In this document: positions 1-7,599 of the stretch, in pieces
Layout: every line of letters starts with the position of its first letter
Position numbering within the stretch: the first letter of the stretch is position 1
Assembly (NCBI GenBank): GCA_023301405.1
Contig: JALZUX010000438.1
Coordinates: forward strand, 1 to 12,170
Direction of reading: 5' to 3'
Origin: Granulosicoccaceae bacterium
Lineage (GTDB): Bacteria; Pseudomonadota; Gammaproteobacteria; Granulosicoccales; Granulosicoccaceae
Length of the DNA stretch: 12,170 nucleotides
The notes under the pieces: model-generated
Database searches by the model: none
What the model was told of the DNA's origin: nothing
What the model saw: the letters and a program-made list of their open reading frames with translations, nothing else
Made by a program: the position numbers and the translations under genes

Positions 1-108
1 TTAGCCGAAAACCGCCGGCTGGGTAATCGACGAAAAGTTGAACGTGCAGACATTGACAAAATAGCCGCTGCGGTGATTCTTGATGGTTGGTTTAATGAAT
101 CCACCTGA
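1..108 (+). CDS. ruvX: RuvX/YqgF Holliday junction resolvase-like protein, 3' end only
   Basis: The window opens inside a reading frame whose last 35 codons end at TGA 106-108. The visible tail contains ENRRLGNRRKVERADIDK and then a hydrophobic AAAVILDGWFN stretch. This matches the usual C-terminus of RuvX/YqgF, where a basic segment precedes a helix of the form VD..AA.vILe.yf. RuvX has an RNase H-like fold and is implicated in 16S rRNA 5' end maturation and as a putative Holliday junction resolvase. The catalytic acidic residues lie outside the window, so the call rests on the tail plus synteny, since ruvX is commonly found just upstream of pyrR-pyrB in Pseudomonas-type genomes. A 74-bp gap separates it from pyrR. 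Confidence 0.75.
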   Translation, partial: LAENRRLGNRRKVERADIDKIAAAVILDGWFNEST

Positions 109-182
109 AACCTCATCAATCACGGCAAGTCCCAAAGCCATCAACCCCTTAAACCCTCCCTATTTTTAACACAGCCAAACCT

Positions 183-698
183 ATGACAGACACGACACAA
201 TATCATCAGGACGAAGTTAACAGCTGGCTCAACCGTATGAGTGAAGACCTACAGGCAATGTTAAAGAGCACCAACAAAGAGCCCAAAATGCTGGGCATCA
301 AAACCGGCGGTGTATTGGTTGCCAAACAGCTTCATCAGTTGCTTGGTCTAAGCGACCCGGCCGGCGAACTTAACATTTCATTTTATCGCGATGACTTCAG
401 CCGCATCGGGCTGCATCCGCAGGTCGGTGCTTCGGATATCCCATTTTCAGTTGATGACGAGGTAATTATTCTGGTCGATGATGTTCTATATAGCGGACGG
501 ACCATACGCGCGGCAATGAACGAAATTTTCGATTTTGGACGCCCGGAACGAATTATTCTTGTCACACTGATTGAGCGCAGTGATGGCCGTGAACTGCCCA
601 TTTGCGCTGACATCATTGGCAAGACACTGGCACTCACCGATTTAGAAAATATAAAACTGCAAGATGATCTCAGCCTAGCGGTAGAGGCACGCCAATGA
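183..698 (+). CDS. pyrR: PyrR bifunctional pyrimidine regulator / uracil phosphoribosyltransferase
   Basis: This 171-residue protein has the type I phosphoribosyltransferase fold. The PRPP-binding motif [12 protein letters not shown] is at residues 96-107, with the conserved KTGGVLVA loop near 40-47 and the SFYRDDF segment near 66-72. The RELPI segment near 136-140 is PyrR-specific. The family converts uracil plus PRPP to UMP, and in Bacillus it also binds pyr mRNA to control attenuation. It is first in a pyrR-pyrB-pyrC' operon and its stop overlaps the pyrB start (ATGA). I see no PyrR-type anti-antiterminator hairpin in the 74 bp upstream, so RNA attenuation is not supported here. No Shine-Dalgarno precedes ATG 183. 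The start fits the family's length. Confidence 0.93.
   Translation: MTDTTQYHQDEVNSWLNRMSEDLQAMLKSTNKEPKMLGIKTGGVLVAKQLHQLLGLSDPAGELNISFYRDDFSRIGLHPQVGASDIPFSVDDEVIILVDDVLYSGRTIRAAMNEIFDFGRPERIILVTLIERSDGRELPICADIIGKTLALTDLENIKLQDDLSLAVEARQ
683..687 (+). promoter_or_regulatory. Ribosome binding site deciding the pyrB start
   Basis: AGAGG lies inside the end of pyrR, 7 nt before ATG 695. The later in-frame ATG at 728 has no such site, so ribosome binding favours 695. Confidence 0.6.
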
Positions 699-1777
699 CT
701 ATCGGCCCAATAGACAAACCATCTATCATGGCAAGCCCAACGCGAGATATACAACTGACCAAAGATGGCGGTATAAAGCATTTTCTAACAATTGAAGGCT
801 TAAAAAAAGAACGGCTCATCGAAATACTAGACACTGCAGAATCTTTTGTCGGTGTACACAGTCAATCAACAAAAAAAGTACCACTGCTACGAGGCAAAAC
901 GGTTGCCAATTTATTTTTCGAAAACAGCACACGTACCCGCACCACGTTTGAGCTGGCTGCAAAAAGATTATCGGCGGACGTACTCAATATCAATCTCAAT
1001 GTTTCAGCAGCAAGTAAAGGTGAAACTCTGCTGGATACACTTCGAAACCTGCAAGCCATGCAATGCGATATGTTTGTGGTGAGACACTCAGCATCAGGTG
1101 CGGCTCACTTTATCGCCAGCCATGTTGAACCACATGTCAGTATCATTAACGCCGGTGATGGCCAACACTCTCATCCTACGCAAGCCATGCTCGACATGTT
1201 CGCTATCCGACGCAACAAGGGTGAATTTGCAACACTTAAAGTGGTCATTGTTGGCGACATTTTGCACTCACGGGTAGCACGCTCGCAAATACACGCACTG
1301 AATATTCTCGGTGCTGGCGAAGTCGTTGTCGTTGGCCCCAAAACACTGCTGCCAGACAACCTTCGTGAGTTAGGTGTTACCTTAGAACATAATTTTGATA
1401 AGGCACTCAAAGACGCCGATGTCATCATTGGACTGCGATTACAAAAAGAAAGAATGCGCACAGCACTGCTATCAACCGAAGACGAATACTTCCGCAGCTA
1501 TGGTTTGACCGAAAAACGCCTGAAACTGGCCAAACCTGATGCAATCGTGATGCACCCGGGCCCTACTAACAGGGGAGTCGAAATAGAGGCCAGTGTGGCC
1601 GATGGACCACAGTCCATCATTCTGGAACAAGTCACCGGCGGCATACCGACCCGCATGGCCATTATGTCAATTGCCATGGGCAATGTTGAAAAAGCCTTAA
1701 TGGCCAGCCGAACTGGCTCGCAAAAAACCAACGACAACGCCAAGCCGGCTACTGACCCCACAGCAAGCCAGGAATAA
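695..1777 (+). CDS. pyrB: Aspartate carbamoyltransferase catalytic chain
   Basis: ATCase condenses carbamoyl phosphate and L-aspartate to N-carbamoyl-L-aspartate, the committed step of pyrimidine synthesis. Visible motifs are the carbamoyl-phosphate loop STRTRTTFE (78-86), SKGET of the 80s loop (107-111), HPTQ (160-163), the aspartate-site LRLQKERM (247-254) and MHPGPTNRG (286-294). The sequence is Pseudomonas-like, and no regulatory pyrI is present. An adjacent pyrC' suggests the dodecameric PyrB6-PyrC'6 type of enzyme. ATG 695 overlaps the pyrR stop and has a good ribosome site, but Pseudomonas PyrB aligns best from ATG 728 ([10 protein letters not shown]). The 11 extra residues may therefore be genuine or an annotation choice. 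The last ~23 residues form a polar, low-complexity tail ([20 protein letters not shown]) beyond the conserved domain. Confidence 0.96.
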   Translation: MTIGPIDKPSIMASPTRDIQLTKDGGIKHFLTIEGLKKERLIEILDTAESFVGVHSQSTKKVPLLRGKTVANLFFENSTRTRTTFELAAKRLSADVLNINLNVSAASKGETLLDTLRNLQAMQCDMFVVRHSASGAAHFIASHVEPHVSIINAGDGQHSHPTQAMLDMFAIRRNKGEFATLKVVIVGDILHSRVARSQIHALNILGAGEVVVVGPKTLLPDNLRELGVTLEHNFDKALKDADVIIGLRLQKERMRTALLSTEDEYFRSYGLTEKRLKLAKPDAIVMHPGPTNRGVEIEASVADGPQSIILEQVTGGIPTRMAIMSIAMGNVEKALMASRTGSQKTNDNAKPATDPTASQE

Positions 1778-1780
1778 CAG

Positions 1781-3055
1781 TTGACTATGACTAGCACCAC
1801 TATCACAAACTGCAGCTACATTGATGTTCTGGCGAACAACACCGTTCAAGGCGCCATCCGTTTTGAAAACGGGCTCATCACCGATGTTGGCACCAAGACA
1901 ACAACACCATCAGACAACAACATTGATGCGGCCGGGCAACTCGTTATACCCGGACTCATCGACTGTTATGCAAGACTACGAGAACCGGGATTTGAGAAAG
2001 CAGCCACCATAGCGTCGGAAACAGATGCTGCCGCAAGCAATGGCATCACCACAATTTTTTGTGCCCCCGACACCGACCCGGTCACCGATGAGGCAGGCAC
2101 AGTAGAACTCATAAAAAGACGCGCTGAAGCCGCAAACGGCGTAAGGGTGCTGCCCATAGGAGCGGTTACGATAGGACTGGAAGGCGAACAACTTGGTGAA
2201 ATGCTGACACTGTCAGAGGCCGGATGCATAGCCTTTAGCAATGGCGACCATGCCATTCAAAACACCCAAGTGTTGCGTCGTATTATGGAATACAGCGCAG
2301 GCTTCAATTTAAAAATAATTATCGCACCGCAGGATCCATGGCTATCAAACGGTGTTGCACACGAAGGCAGTGTTTCTACGCGATTGGGGTTACCAGCAAT
2401 ACCAGCAGCCGCAGAAACAGTGGCACTTTCCCAGTTGATTGAACTCTGCTATCAAACAGGTGCCAGCGTGCATTTTTCACGGTTGTCATCACACCGCGGC
2501 GTACAACTGGTTAACCAAGCTAAAAAAGACAACATACGGGTTACCGCTGACACCGGCATTGATCACCTGTTTCTGACTGAAATGGATACCAGCGATTTCA
2601 ACAGTATGTGCCACACATCACCACCCTTCCGGTCTCGCAGAGACCTTGAAGCACTGCGTGAAGGCATCGCCAGCGGGGTAATAGACGCTATTTGCTCAAA
2701 CCATGCACCACACGAGCTCGACAGCAAACTAACACCATTCGCAGAGAGTGCTCCGGGCACGTCATCACTGGATAGCTTTCTGGGCTTATTGATCAAGCTT
2801 GCGGAAGATATGCAACTGCCATTGGCCACCATAATCGCAAGGGCGTCATCAGGCCCTGCCAATTGCTTTGGCTTACCACAGGGGAGACTTGAAGCGGGGG
2901 CACCAGCCGACTTATGCATTGTAGATACCGATGCCCACTGGGAGTTTACTACCGAACAAATGCGTAGCAACGGAAAAAACAGTCCATACCGTGGCTGGGA
3001 TTTTCAAGGCAAAGTGAACATGCCGTTTGTGAACGGACAGCACATCGCTATCTAG
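1781..3055 (+). CDS. pyrC': PyrC' dihydroorotase-like subunit, predicted catalytically inactive
   Basis: This 424-residue protein has the dihydroorotase/amidohydrolase fold: the start of the TIM barrel (VIPGLID then LREPGFE, about 55-72), GITTIFCAPDTDP near 88-100 and a late GAPADLCIVD strand. The metal ligands are lost. DxHxHLREPG reads DCYARLREPG (61-70). The barrel histidine after strand 4 is replaced in IIIAPQD. The HHS-type histidine is replaced in VHFSRLSS. The VxPHHL motif reads TGIDHL. The catalytic Asp in TDHAPH is Asn in SNHAPH (306-311). In Pseudomonas such a protein is a structural partner of ATCase, and another gene supplies real dihydroorotase. TTG 1781 lies 7 nt after AGGA (1770-1773). 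ATG 1787 is an alternative two codons in. It starts 3 nt after pyrB and is co-transcribed. Confidence 0.93.
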   Translation: MTMTSTTITNCSYIDVLANNTVQGAIRFENGLITDVGTKTTTPSDNNIDAAGQLVIPGLIDCYARLREPGFEKAATIASETDAAASNGITTIFCAPDTDPVTDEAGTVELIKRRAEAANGVRVLPIGAVTIGLEGEQLGEMLTLSEAGCIAFSNGDHAIQNTQVLRRIMEYSAGFNLKIIIAPQDPWLSNGVAHEGSVSTRLGLPAIPAAAETVALSQLIELCYQTGASVHFSRLSSHRGVQLVNQAKKDNIRVTADTGIDHLFLTEMDTSDFNSMCHTSPPFRSRRDLEALREGIASGVIDAICSNHAPHELDSKLTPFAESAPGTSSLDSFLGLLIKLAEDMQLPLATIIARASSGPANCFGLPQGRLEAGAPADLCIVDTDAHWEFTTEQMRSNGKNSPYRGWDFQGKVNMPFVNGQHIAI

Positions 3056-3082
3056 ACTACTGACGCCACCCTTAACAAATGA

Positions 3083-3107
3083 AAAAGCCACCGTAAAGGT
3101 GGCTTTT
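3083..3107. terminator. Bidirectional rho-independent terminator between pyrC' and pilU
   Basis: A perfect 10-bp stem (AAAAGCCACC / GGTGGCTTTT) encloses the 5-nt loop GTAAA. On the plus strand it ends in a T-rich run (TTTTCTT), and on the minus strand in TTTTT. It lies 28 bp past the pyrC' stop and 24 bp past the pilU stop, so it serves both convergent operons. Confidence 0.9.
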
Positions 3108-3130
3108 CTTAACCTATCGACTGATTTAGT

Positions 3131-4300
3131 TTACGAGGCAATTTTATACGAATCATCGTCGGCGTCTTTGAGTTGCAGACCACCCTCTTCGTCTGCTGCC
3201 TCCAACATATTTGCACCACCTTCATCAAGTTTGATTCTAAGTCGCAGATCATTGACAGAATCAGCATTACGCATACCCTCTTCTACTGTCACCTCACCCG
3301 ACTTAATCAACTTAAAGATTGCTTCATCAAATGTGATCATCCCCTGCTCACCTGACTTCTTGACGAGCTCTTTCATCTCGTGAATTTCTCCTTTCTTAAT
3401 GAGCTCGCTCATCAAGGGAGAATTAAGCAAAATTTCAACTGCTGCTCGTCTGCCATCACCACTCGGCGTTGCTAACAGACGCTGTGAGATAACACCTTTC
3501 AGGTTCAAAGACAAATCAAGCAACAACTGGTTACGGCGCTCTTCAGGAAAAAAGTTAATGATTCGATCCATCGCCTGATTGGTATTATTAGCGTGCAGCG
3601 TTGCCAGACATAAGTGACCTGTTTCGGCAAAGGCAATCGCGTGCTCCATGGTGTGCTCATCACGAATCTCACCAATCAAGATCACGTCAGGCGCTTGACG
3701 CAAGGTATTTTTCAACGCAATTTCGAAGGTTTCAGTATCGGTACCTACTTCACGCTGTGTTACCAGGCAGCCCTTATGTTGGTGAACAAATTCAACCGGA
3801 TCTTCAATGGTGATGATGTGACCCTGACTATTTTCGTTTCGATAGTCTATCAATGCCGCAAGGCTTGTTGATTTACCAGAGCCAGTACCACCGACAAAAA
3901 TCACCAGACCACGCGTTATCATTGCAACGTCTTTCAGCACCACTGGCAAATTCAACTTATCCATTGACGGCACATCAAAGCCGATAATACGTATGACCAT
4001 ACCCACACTACCACGCTGCACAAACGCATTTACACGAAAGCGAGCCACATCAGGAACACTGATCGCAAAGTTGCATTCTCTAGTGCTCTTGAACTCTTCG
4101 TGCTCTTTGTCTTCCATCACCGCACTGGTTAACGCCATCGTCTGCTGAGGCGTCATTTTCTTTTCAGTGATCGGTGTGATCTTGCCATGCAAACGCATAC
4201 AAGGAGGCGCCCCAGCAGTGATGAAAAGATCCGAGCCACCGTCTACCTGCATTTTGGACAGTAAGCTGTATAGATATTTTTTTGCCGAATCGTTTTCCAT
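3131..4300 (-). CDS. pilU: PilU, type IV pilus PilT-dependent retraction ATPase
   Basis: A cytoplasmic hexameric ATPase of the PilT/GspE secretion family. From the ATG at 4300 it is 389 residues long. Walker A GGTGSGKST is near 137-145, the Asp box ITIEDPVEF near 163-171, Walker B DVILIGEIRD near 205-214 and the His box TGHLCLATLHANN near 227-239. The Walker A lead-in FVGGTGSGKS and the long acidic C-terminal tail (AADEEGGLQLKDADDD) are PilU-like and distinguish it from PilT. PilU helps PilT pull pili in under load during twitching. A TTG one codon upstream is possible, but ATG with AGG 8 nt before it is preferred. It follows pilT by 43 bp and is probably in the same transcript. Confidence 0.94.
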   Translation of the reverse strand: MENDSAKKYLYSLLSKMQVDGGSDLFITAGAPPCMRLHGKITPITEKKMTPQQTMALTSAVMEDKEHEEFKSTRECNFAISVPDVARFRVNAFVQRGSVGMVIRIIGFDVPSMDKLNLPVVLKDVAMITRGLVIFVGGTGSGKSTSLAALIDYRNENSQGHIITIEDPVEFVHQHKGCLVTQREVGTDTETFEIALKNTLRQAPDVILIGEIRDEHTMEHAIAFAETGHLCLATLHANNTNQAMDRIINFFPEERRNQLLLDLSLNLKGVISQRLLATPSGDGRRAAVEILLNSPLMSELIKKGEIHEMKELVKKSGEQGMITFDEAIFKLIKSGEVTVEEGMRNADSVNDLRLRIKLDEGGANMLEAADEEGGLQLKDADDDSYKIAS

Positions 4301-4343
4301 CAAATGTGCCTGTAAAGGAAGAGTGCCAGGGGATGATTAAGTG

Positions 4344-5381
4344 TTACTTAAGTGAATCAGGATTAGCTGCTTTTCGCTGCGCATCTTCCAGACTTACTTT
4401 TCCTTTTTGAACCAAATCCTTTAAATTCTGATCAAGTGTCTGCATGCCCGCCGCCTGGCCAGTTTGAATTGCAGAATACATCTGCGCTACCTTATCTTCA
4501 CGAATCAGGTTTCTAATTGCCGGTGTACCCATCATAATTTCATGAGCAGCTACTCGACCACCACCGATTTTTTTCAACAGGGTTTGCGAGATTACGGCCT
4601 TCAATGATTCTGACAACATCGAGCGCACCATCGGCTTTTCACCAGAAGGGAAGACATCAATTATTCTATCAATAGTTTTTGCTGCAGAACTGGTGTGCAA
4701 AGTACCAAATACTAAGTGACCGGTTTCAGCCGCCGTCAGCGCCAGACTGATCGTTTCCTGATCACGCATTTCACCAACAAGGATGGTATCGGGATCTTCA
4801 CGCAACGCTGAGCGCAAGGCGGCATCAAAACCGTGAGTATCGCGATGTACTTCCCGTTGATTAACCAAACACTTTTTGCTCTGGTGCACAAATTCGATCG
4901 GGTCCTCAATCGTCAAAATATGCCCAAGCTCTGTCTCGTTTTTGTAATCCATCATCGCGGCGAGCGTTGTAGACTTACCGGATCCTGTAGGTCCGGTAAC
5001 CAAAACAATACCGCGCGGCATTTCTGATATTTTGCGAAAAATCGATGGAGCACCGATTTGTTCGAGTGTTAGAACTTCACTGGGAATAGTTCTGAACACC
5101 GCACCAGTACCACGAGCGTGATTAAACGCATTCACACGAAAGCGGGCTATATCGGGTAGCTCAAATGAAAAATCCGTTTCCAGCTTCTCTTCAAATTCCT
5201 TACGCTGCTTGTCATTCATGACATCGTAAATCATCGATTGCACAGCACCAGCGTCAAGCTGTGGCACGTTTACTCGCCGTATGTCACCATCAACCCGAAT
5301 CATTGGAGGCAAGTCCGCTGACAAGTGTAAATCGGAAGCGCCATTTTTCACGCTGAATGTTAAAAGCTGTGAGATATCCAT
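4344..5381 (-). CDS. pilT: PilT, type IV pilus retraction ATPase
   Basis: From ATG 5381 this is 345 residues and starts MDISQLLTFSVKNGASDLHL, the characteristic PilT N-terminus. A TTG two codons upstream is less likely. It has Walker A GPTGSGKST (130-138), the Asp box LTIEDPIEFVH (156-166), Walker B DTILVGEMRD (198-207), the His box TGHLVFGTLHTSS (220-232) and the PilT signature AIRNLIRE (288-295), needed for retraction in the family. PilT hydrolyses ATP at the inner-membrane pilus base (with PilC) to disassemble the pilin fibre, driving twitching motility and DNA uptake. It is the first gene of pilT-pilU and diverges from yggS. All core motifs look intact. Confidence 0.97.
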   Translation of the reverse strand: MDISQLLTFSVKNGASDLHLSADLPPMIRVDGDIRRVNVPQLDAGAVQSMIYDVMNDKQRKEFEEKLETDFSFELPDIARFRVNAFNHARGTGAVFRTIPSEVLTLEQIGAPSIFRKISEMPRGIVLVTGPTGSGKSTTLAAMMDYKNETELGHILTIEDPIEFVHQSKKCLVNQREVHRDTHGFDAALRSALREDPDTILVGEMRDQETISLALTAAETGHLVFGTLHTSSAAKTIDRIIDVFPSGEKPMVRSMLSESLKAVISQTLLKKIGGGRVAAHEIMMGTPAIRNLIREDKVAQMYSAIQTGQAAGMQTLDQNLKDLVQKGKVSLEDAQRKAANPDSLK

Positions 5382-5549
5382 CTTCAATCCCGGATCAATA
5401 GGTAAAGTAATCAGACGCCAAAGACCAACACGGTCGCGCCCCTATAAGTCCTATCGACAAAGGCTCGGTTTTAATTAACATCCAATCACCGAACAATCAC
5501 ACTAAGCCACGACAAAGCCTACAAAAACACCCAAAAAGCCGCCAAATCT
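5382..5549. other. Divergent pilT / yggS intergenic region
   Basis: This 168-bp gap must hold the start signals of pilT-pilU leftward and yggS rightward. I see a TTAATTAA palindrome at 5471-5478 and a TATAAG hexamer at 5443-5448, but no convincing -35 pairs with either. No Shine-Dalgarno precedes yggS: the bases before ATG are GCCAAATCT. I assign no promoter. Confidence 0.4.
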
Positions 5550-6227
5550 ATGATCAGCAAGAACTTAAGTCAGATAAAAAGCACAATTTCCAAATGCGAA
5601 AATGAGTATCAGCGCACATTGGGCTGTGTTCAATTACTGGCAGTCAGCAAGCGAAAGCCTATTGAACTCATCCTTGAGGCGGTAGCAGCCGGCCATACAA
5701 ACTTTGGTGAAAACTATGCCGACGAAGGCGCTCAGAAAATTCAAGCACTCAAAGACCATAATCTAATCTGGCACTATATAGGCCACATACAATCAAACAA
5801 AACCCGACTGATCAGTAATCACTATGACTGGGTGCAGAGTGTCGATCGTACGAAAATTGCTGAAAGACTGTCGCTACATCGACCAGCTGAACTGGGGCCT
5901 ATCAACATTTGCCTACAGGTAAATAGTGATGCAGAGCAATCAAAATCCGGCTGCTCGCCGGAGGAACTGCCAGAGCTCGCAGCATTTGTTGCTAAGCAAG
6001 ACAACCTGAGGCTCCGCGGCTTAATGGCGATACCAGCACCAACAACAGATCCTGAAGAACAAAGAGCAGCATTTCATAAGTTGGCGACCCTCTACAAGAC
6101 CATGCAACATCAATACTCAGACGTAGATACACTATCAATGGGAATGTCAGGAGATATGCAAGCTGCTATTGCAGAAGGGGCCACCATGGTACGTATTGGC
6201 ACGGCAATTTTCGGCAGTCGAGACTAA
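5550..6227 (+). CDS. yggS: YggS/PLPBP family pyridoxal phosphate homeostasis protein
   Basis: A 225-residue PLP-binding protein with the alanine-racemase-like TIM barrel. The PLP lysine is predicted as K34 in LLAVSKRKP. Family motifs follow: NFGENYADE (51-59), WHYIGHIQSNK (74-84), MGMSGDM (197-203, phosphate binding) and VRIGTAIFG (214-222). YggS has no known enzyme activity. Its loss disturbs vitamin B6 pools and amino/keto acid balance. It usually precedes proC and yggT, but here tal intervenes. Length and motifs are normal. The variant ADE instead of the more usual VQE after GENY is minor. Translation appears SD-less. Confidence 0.95.
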   Translation: MISKNLSQIKSTISKCENEYQRTLGCVQLLAVSKRKPIELILEAVAAGHTNFGENYADEGAQKIQALKDHNLIWHYIGHIQSNKTRLISNHYDWVQSVDRTKIAERLSLHRPAELGPINICLQVNSDAEQSKSGCSPEELPELAAFVAKQDNLRLRGLMAIPAPTTDPEEQRAAFHKLATLYKTMQHQYSDVDTLSMGMSGDMQAAIAEGATMVRIGTAIFGSRD

Positions 6228-6244
6228 ACCTTGCCAGCAGCCAC

Positions 6245-6272
6245 TTGCTAAACACGTTGGCAGCTCTATATA
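6245..6272 (+). promoter_or_regulatory. Candidate sigma-70 promoter for tal
   Basis: TTGCTA (6245-6250) and TATATA (6267-6272) are separated by 16 bp in the 164-bp yggS-tal gap. Each hexamer matches the consensus at about 4 of 6 positions. This is a moderate prediction that would let tal be transcribed independently of yggS. Confidence 0.35.
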
Positions 6273-6391
6273 TCCCGAAGATACCGGCGGTAGAGCAGCT
6301 CGATGCTAGTACCCCAACTGCGAAACCCGTATCATTCGGGTCAGAAGCGTTTAAACCAGTGCCAAGAACTTTCTTTCCTTAAGGAATCACC

Positions 6392-7513
6392 ATGTCGACG
6401 ACCAACCCACTAGTTGCTGCAAAGCAAACCGGCCAGAGCTTGTGGCTGGATTTTATTCAGCGCAGTATGTTATCCAACGGCGATCTCGACAAACTAATAT
6501 CCGACGATCACATCTGCGGCATCACTTCTAACCCGTCAATCTTTGAAGCGGCCATTGCAAATACAGATGAATACGACGACGAAATCAAGTCAATTCTAGC
6601 CGCACAACCTGATAGCCCAGCTATGGATATCTTTAAAAAGCTGGCAGTCACAGACATTTCAGCCGCCGCTGATAAGTTCGAGAAAACCTATCGCGACAGT
6701 CGCGGTGACGACGGCATGGTTAGCTTAGAGGTTTCCCCAACGCTGGCGCACGACACAGAAGGCACTATTGCTGAAGCGGTTGAGCTACACACCGCACTCA
6801 ACAAGCCAAATGTGATGATTAAGGTTCCCGGCACTGCCGCCGGTGTAAAAGCGTTTGAAGAGCTCACCGCTCGCGGCATCAGCGTTAACGTTACATTGTT
6901 GTTTTCGGTAGGCCGCTATAAGGAGATTGTGCGGGCGTATTTAACCGGCTTGAACCGACGGCTTGAAAAATCAGAGGACATCAGCAAGATAGCCTCGGTG
7001 GCCAGCTTCTTCGTCAGCCGGGTTGATGTAGCTGTTGACAAAGCATTGGCAGAGCAAGACCCAACAAAAGCAAAACCACTCGAAGGCAAAGTCGGCATTG
7101 CTAACGCAAAAGTAGCGTACAGCTATTATCAAAATGTTTTTGAAAGCCCGCAGTTTGCAAAGCTTGCTGAAGCCGGCGCCATACCTCAACGACTGCTTTG
7201 GGCCAGCACAGCGACCAAAAACCCCGACTACAGCGATGTGTATTACGTCGAGGAATTAATGGGACCAAACACCGTCAACACCATTCCACCAAAAACCATG
7301 GACGCGTTTCGAGATCATGGCGTGGCAGAGAACCGACTCGAAACCAACCTCGAGGCCAGTCAGGTATTACTCGATAATGTGGCTGCAGCGGGGGTTGACC
7401 TAGAAGCAATCACGAACCAACTCGAAGATGACGGTGTTGCCTCTTTTGCGGAAGCCTTCGATCGACTGCTGGCGGCAATCAACAGCGAGTGCGCAAAAAT
7501 AAAATCTGCCTAG
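6392..7513 (+). CDS. tal: Transaldolase (actinobacterial/cyanobacterial-type subfamily)
   Basis: Transaldolase moves a dihydroxyacetone unit between sedoheptulose 7-phosphate and glyceraldehyde 3-phosphate in the non-oxidative pentose phosphate pathway. At 373 residues it is longer than the E. coli TalB type and resembles the subfamily known from mycobacteria and cyanobacteria. Motifs are GITSNPS (43-49), SLEVSP (111-116), the Schiff-base lysine K144 in VMIKVPGT (141-148), NVTLLFS (166-172), FFVSRVD (206-212) and WASTATKNP (270-278). AAGGA lies 6 nt before ATG. All catalytic residues look present. It stands between yggS and proC, a place I do not expect for tal, with a candidate promoter of its own. 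No mobile-element scar is visible. Confidence 0.94.
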   Translation: MSTTNPLVAAKQTGQSLWLDFIQRSMLSNGDLDKLISDDHICGITSNPSIFEAAIANTDEYDDEIKSILAAQPDSPAMDIFKKLAVTDISAAADKFEKTYRDSRGDDGMVSLEVSPTLAHDTEGTIAEAVELHTALNKPNVMIKVPGTAAGVKAFEELTARGISVNVTLLFSVGRYKEIVRAYLTGLNRRLEKSEDISKIASVASFFVSRVDVAVDKALAEQDPTKAKPLEGKVGIANAKVAYSYYQNVFESPQFAKLAEAGAIPQRLLWASTATKNPDYSDVYYVEELMGPNTVNTIPPKTMDAFRDHGVAENRLETNLEASQVLLDNVAAAGVDLEAITNQLEDDGVASFAEAFDRLLAAINSECAKIKSA

Positions 7514-7585
7514 CTTAGACACAGCGATTTAGTCAAAACGACACCAGCAGAAAACGCTCGCACTTTATCGGGCTTTACCACCAAC

Positions 7586-7591
7586 AGGAAG
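7586..7591 (+). promoter_or_regulatory. Ribosome binding site of proC
   Basis: AGGAAG, 8 nt before ATG 7600. It is a strong Shine-Dalgarno site that fixes the proC start. Confidence 0.65.
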
Positions 7592-7599
7592 ACACAACG

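Noticed and set aside
109..182. PyrR-binding attenuator before pyrR
   Set aside because: No stem-loop pair or U-tract can be drawn in the 74-bp gap.
3099..3383. 94-residue plus-strand frame antisense to the end of pilU
   Set aside because: Serine-rich translation of the opposite strand of a well-supported pilU, starting in the terminator stem, with no family resemblance.
6325..6341. ACCCG/CGGGT hairpin in the yggS-tal gap as a terminator
   Set aside because: Only 5 bp with a 7-nt loop and no T-run. It is too weak to call a terminator or riboswitch.
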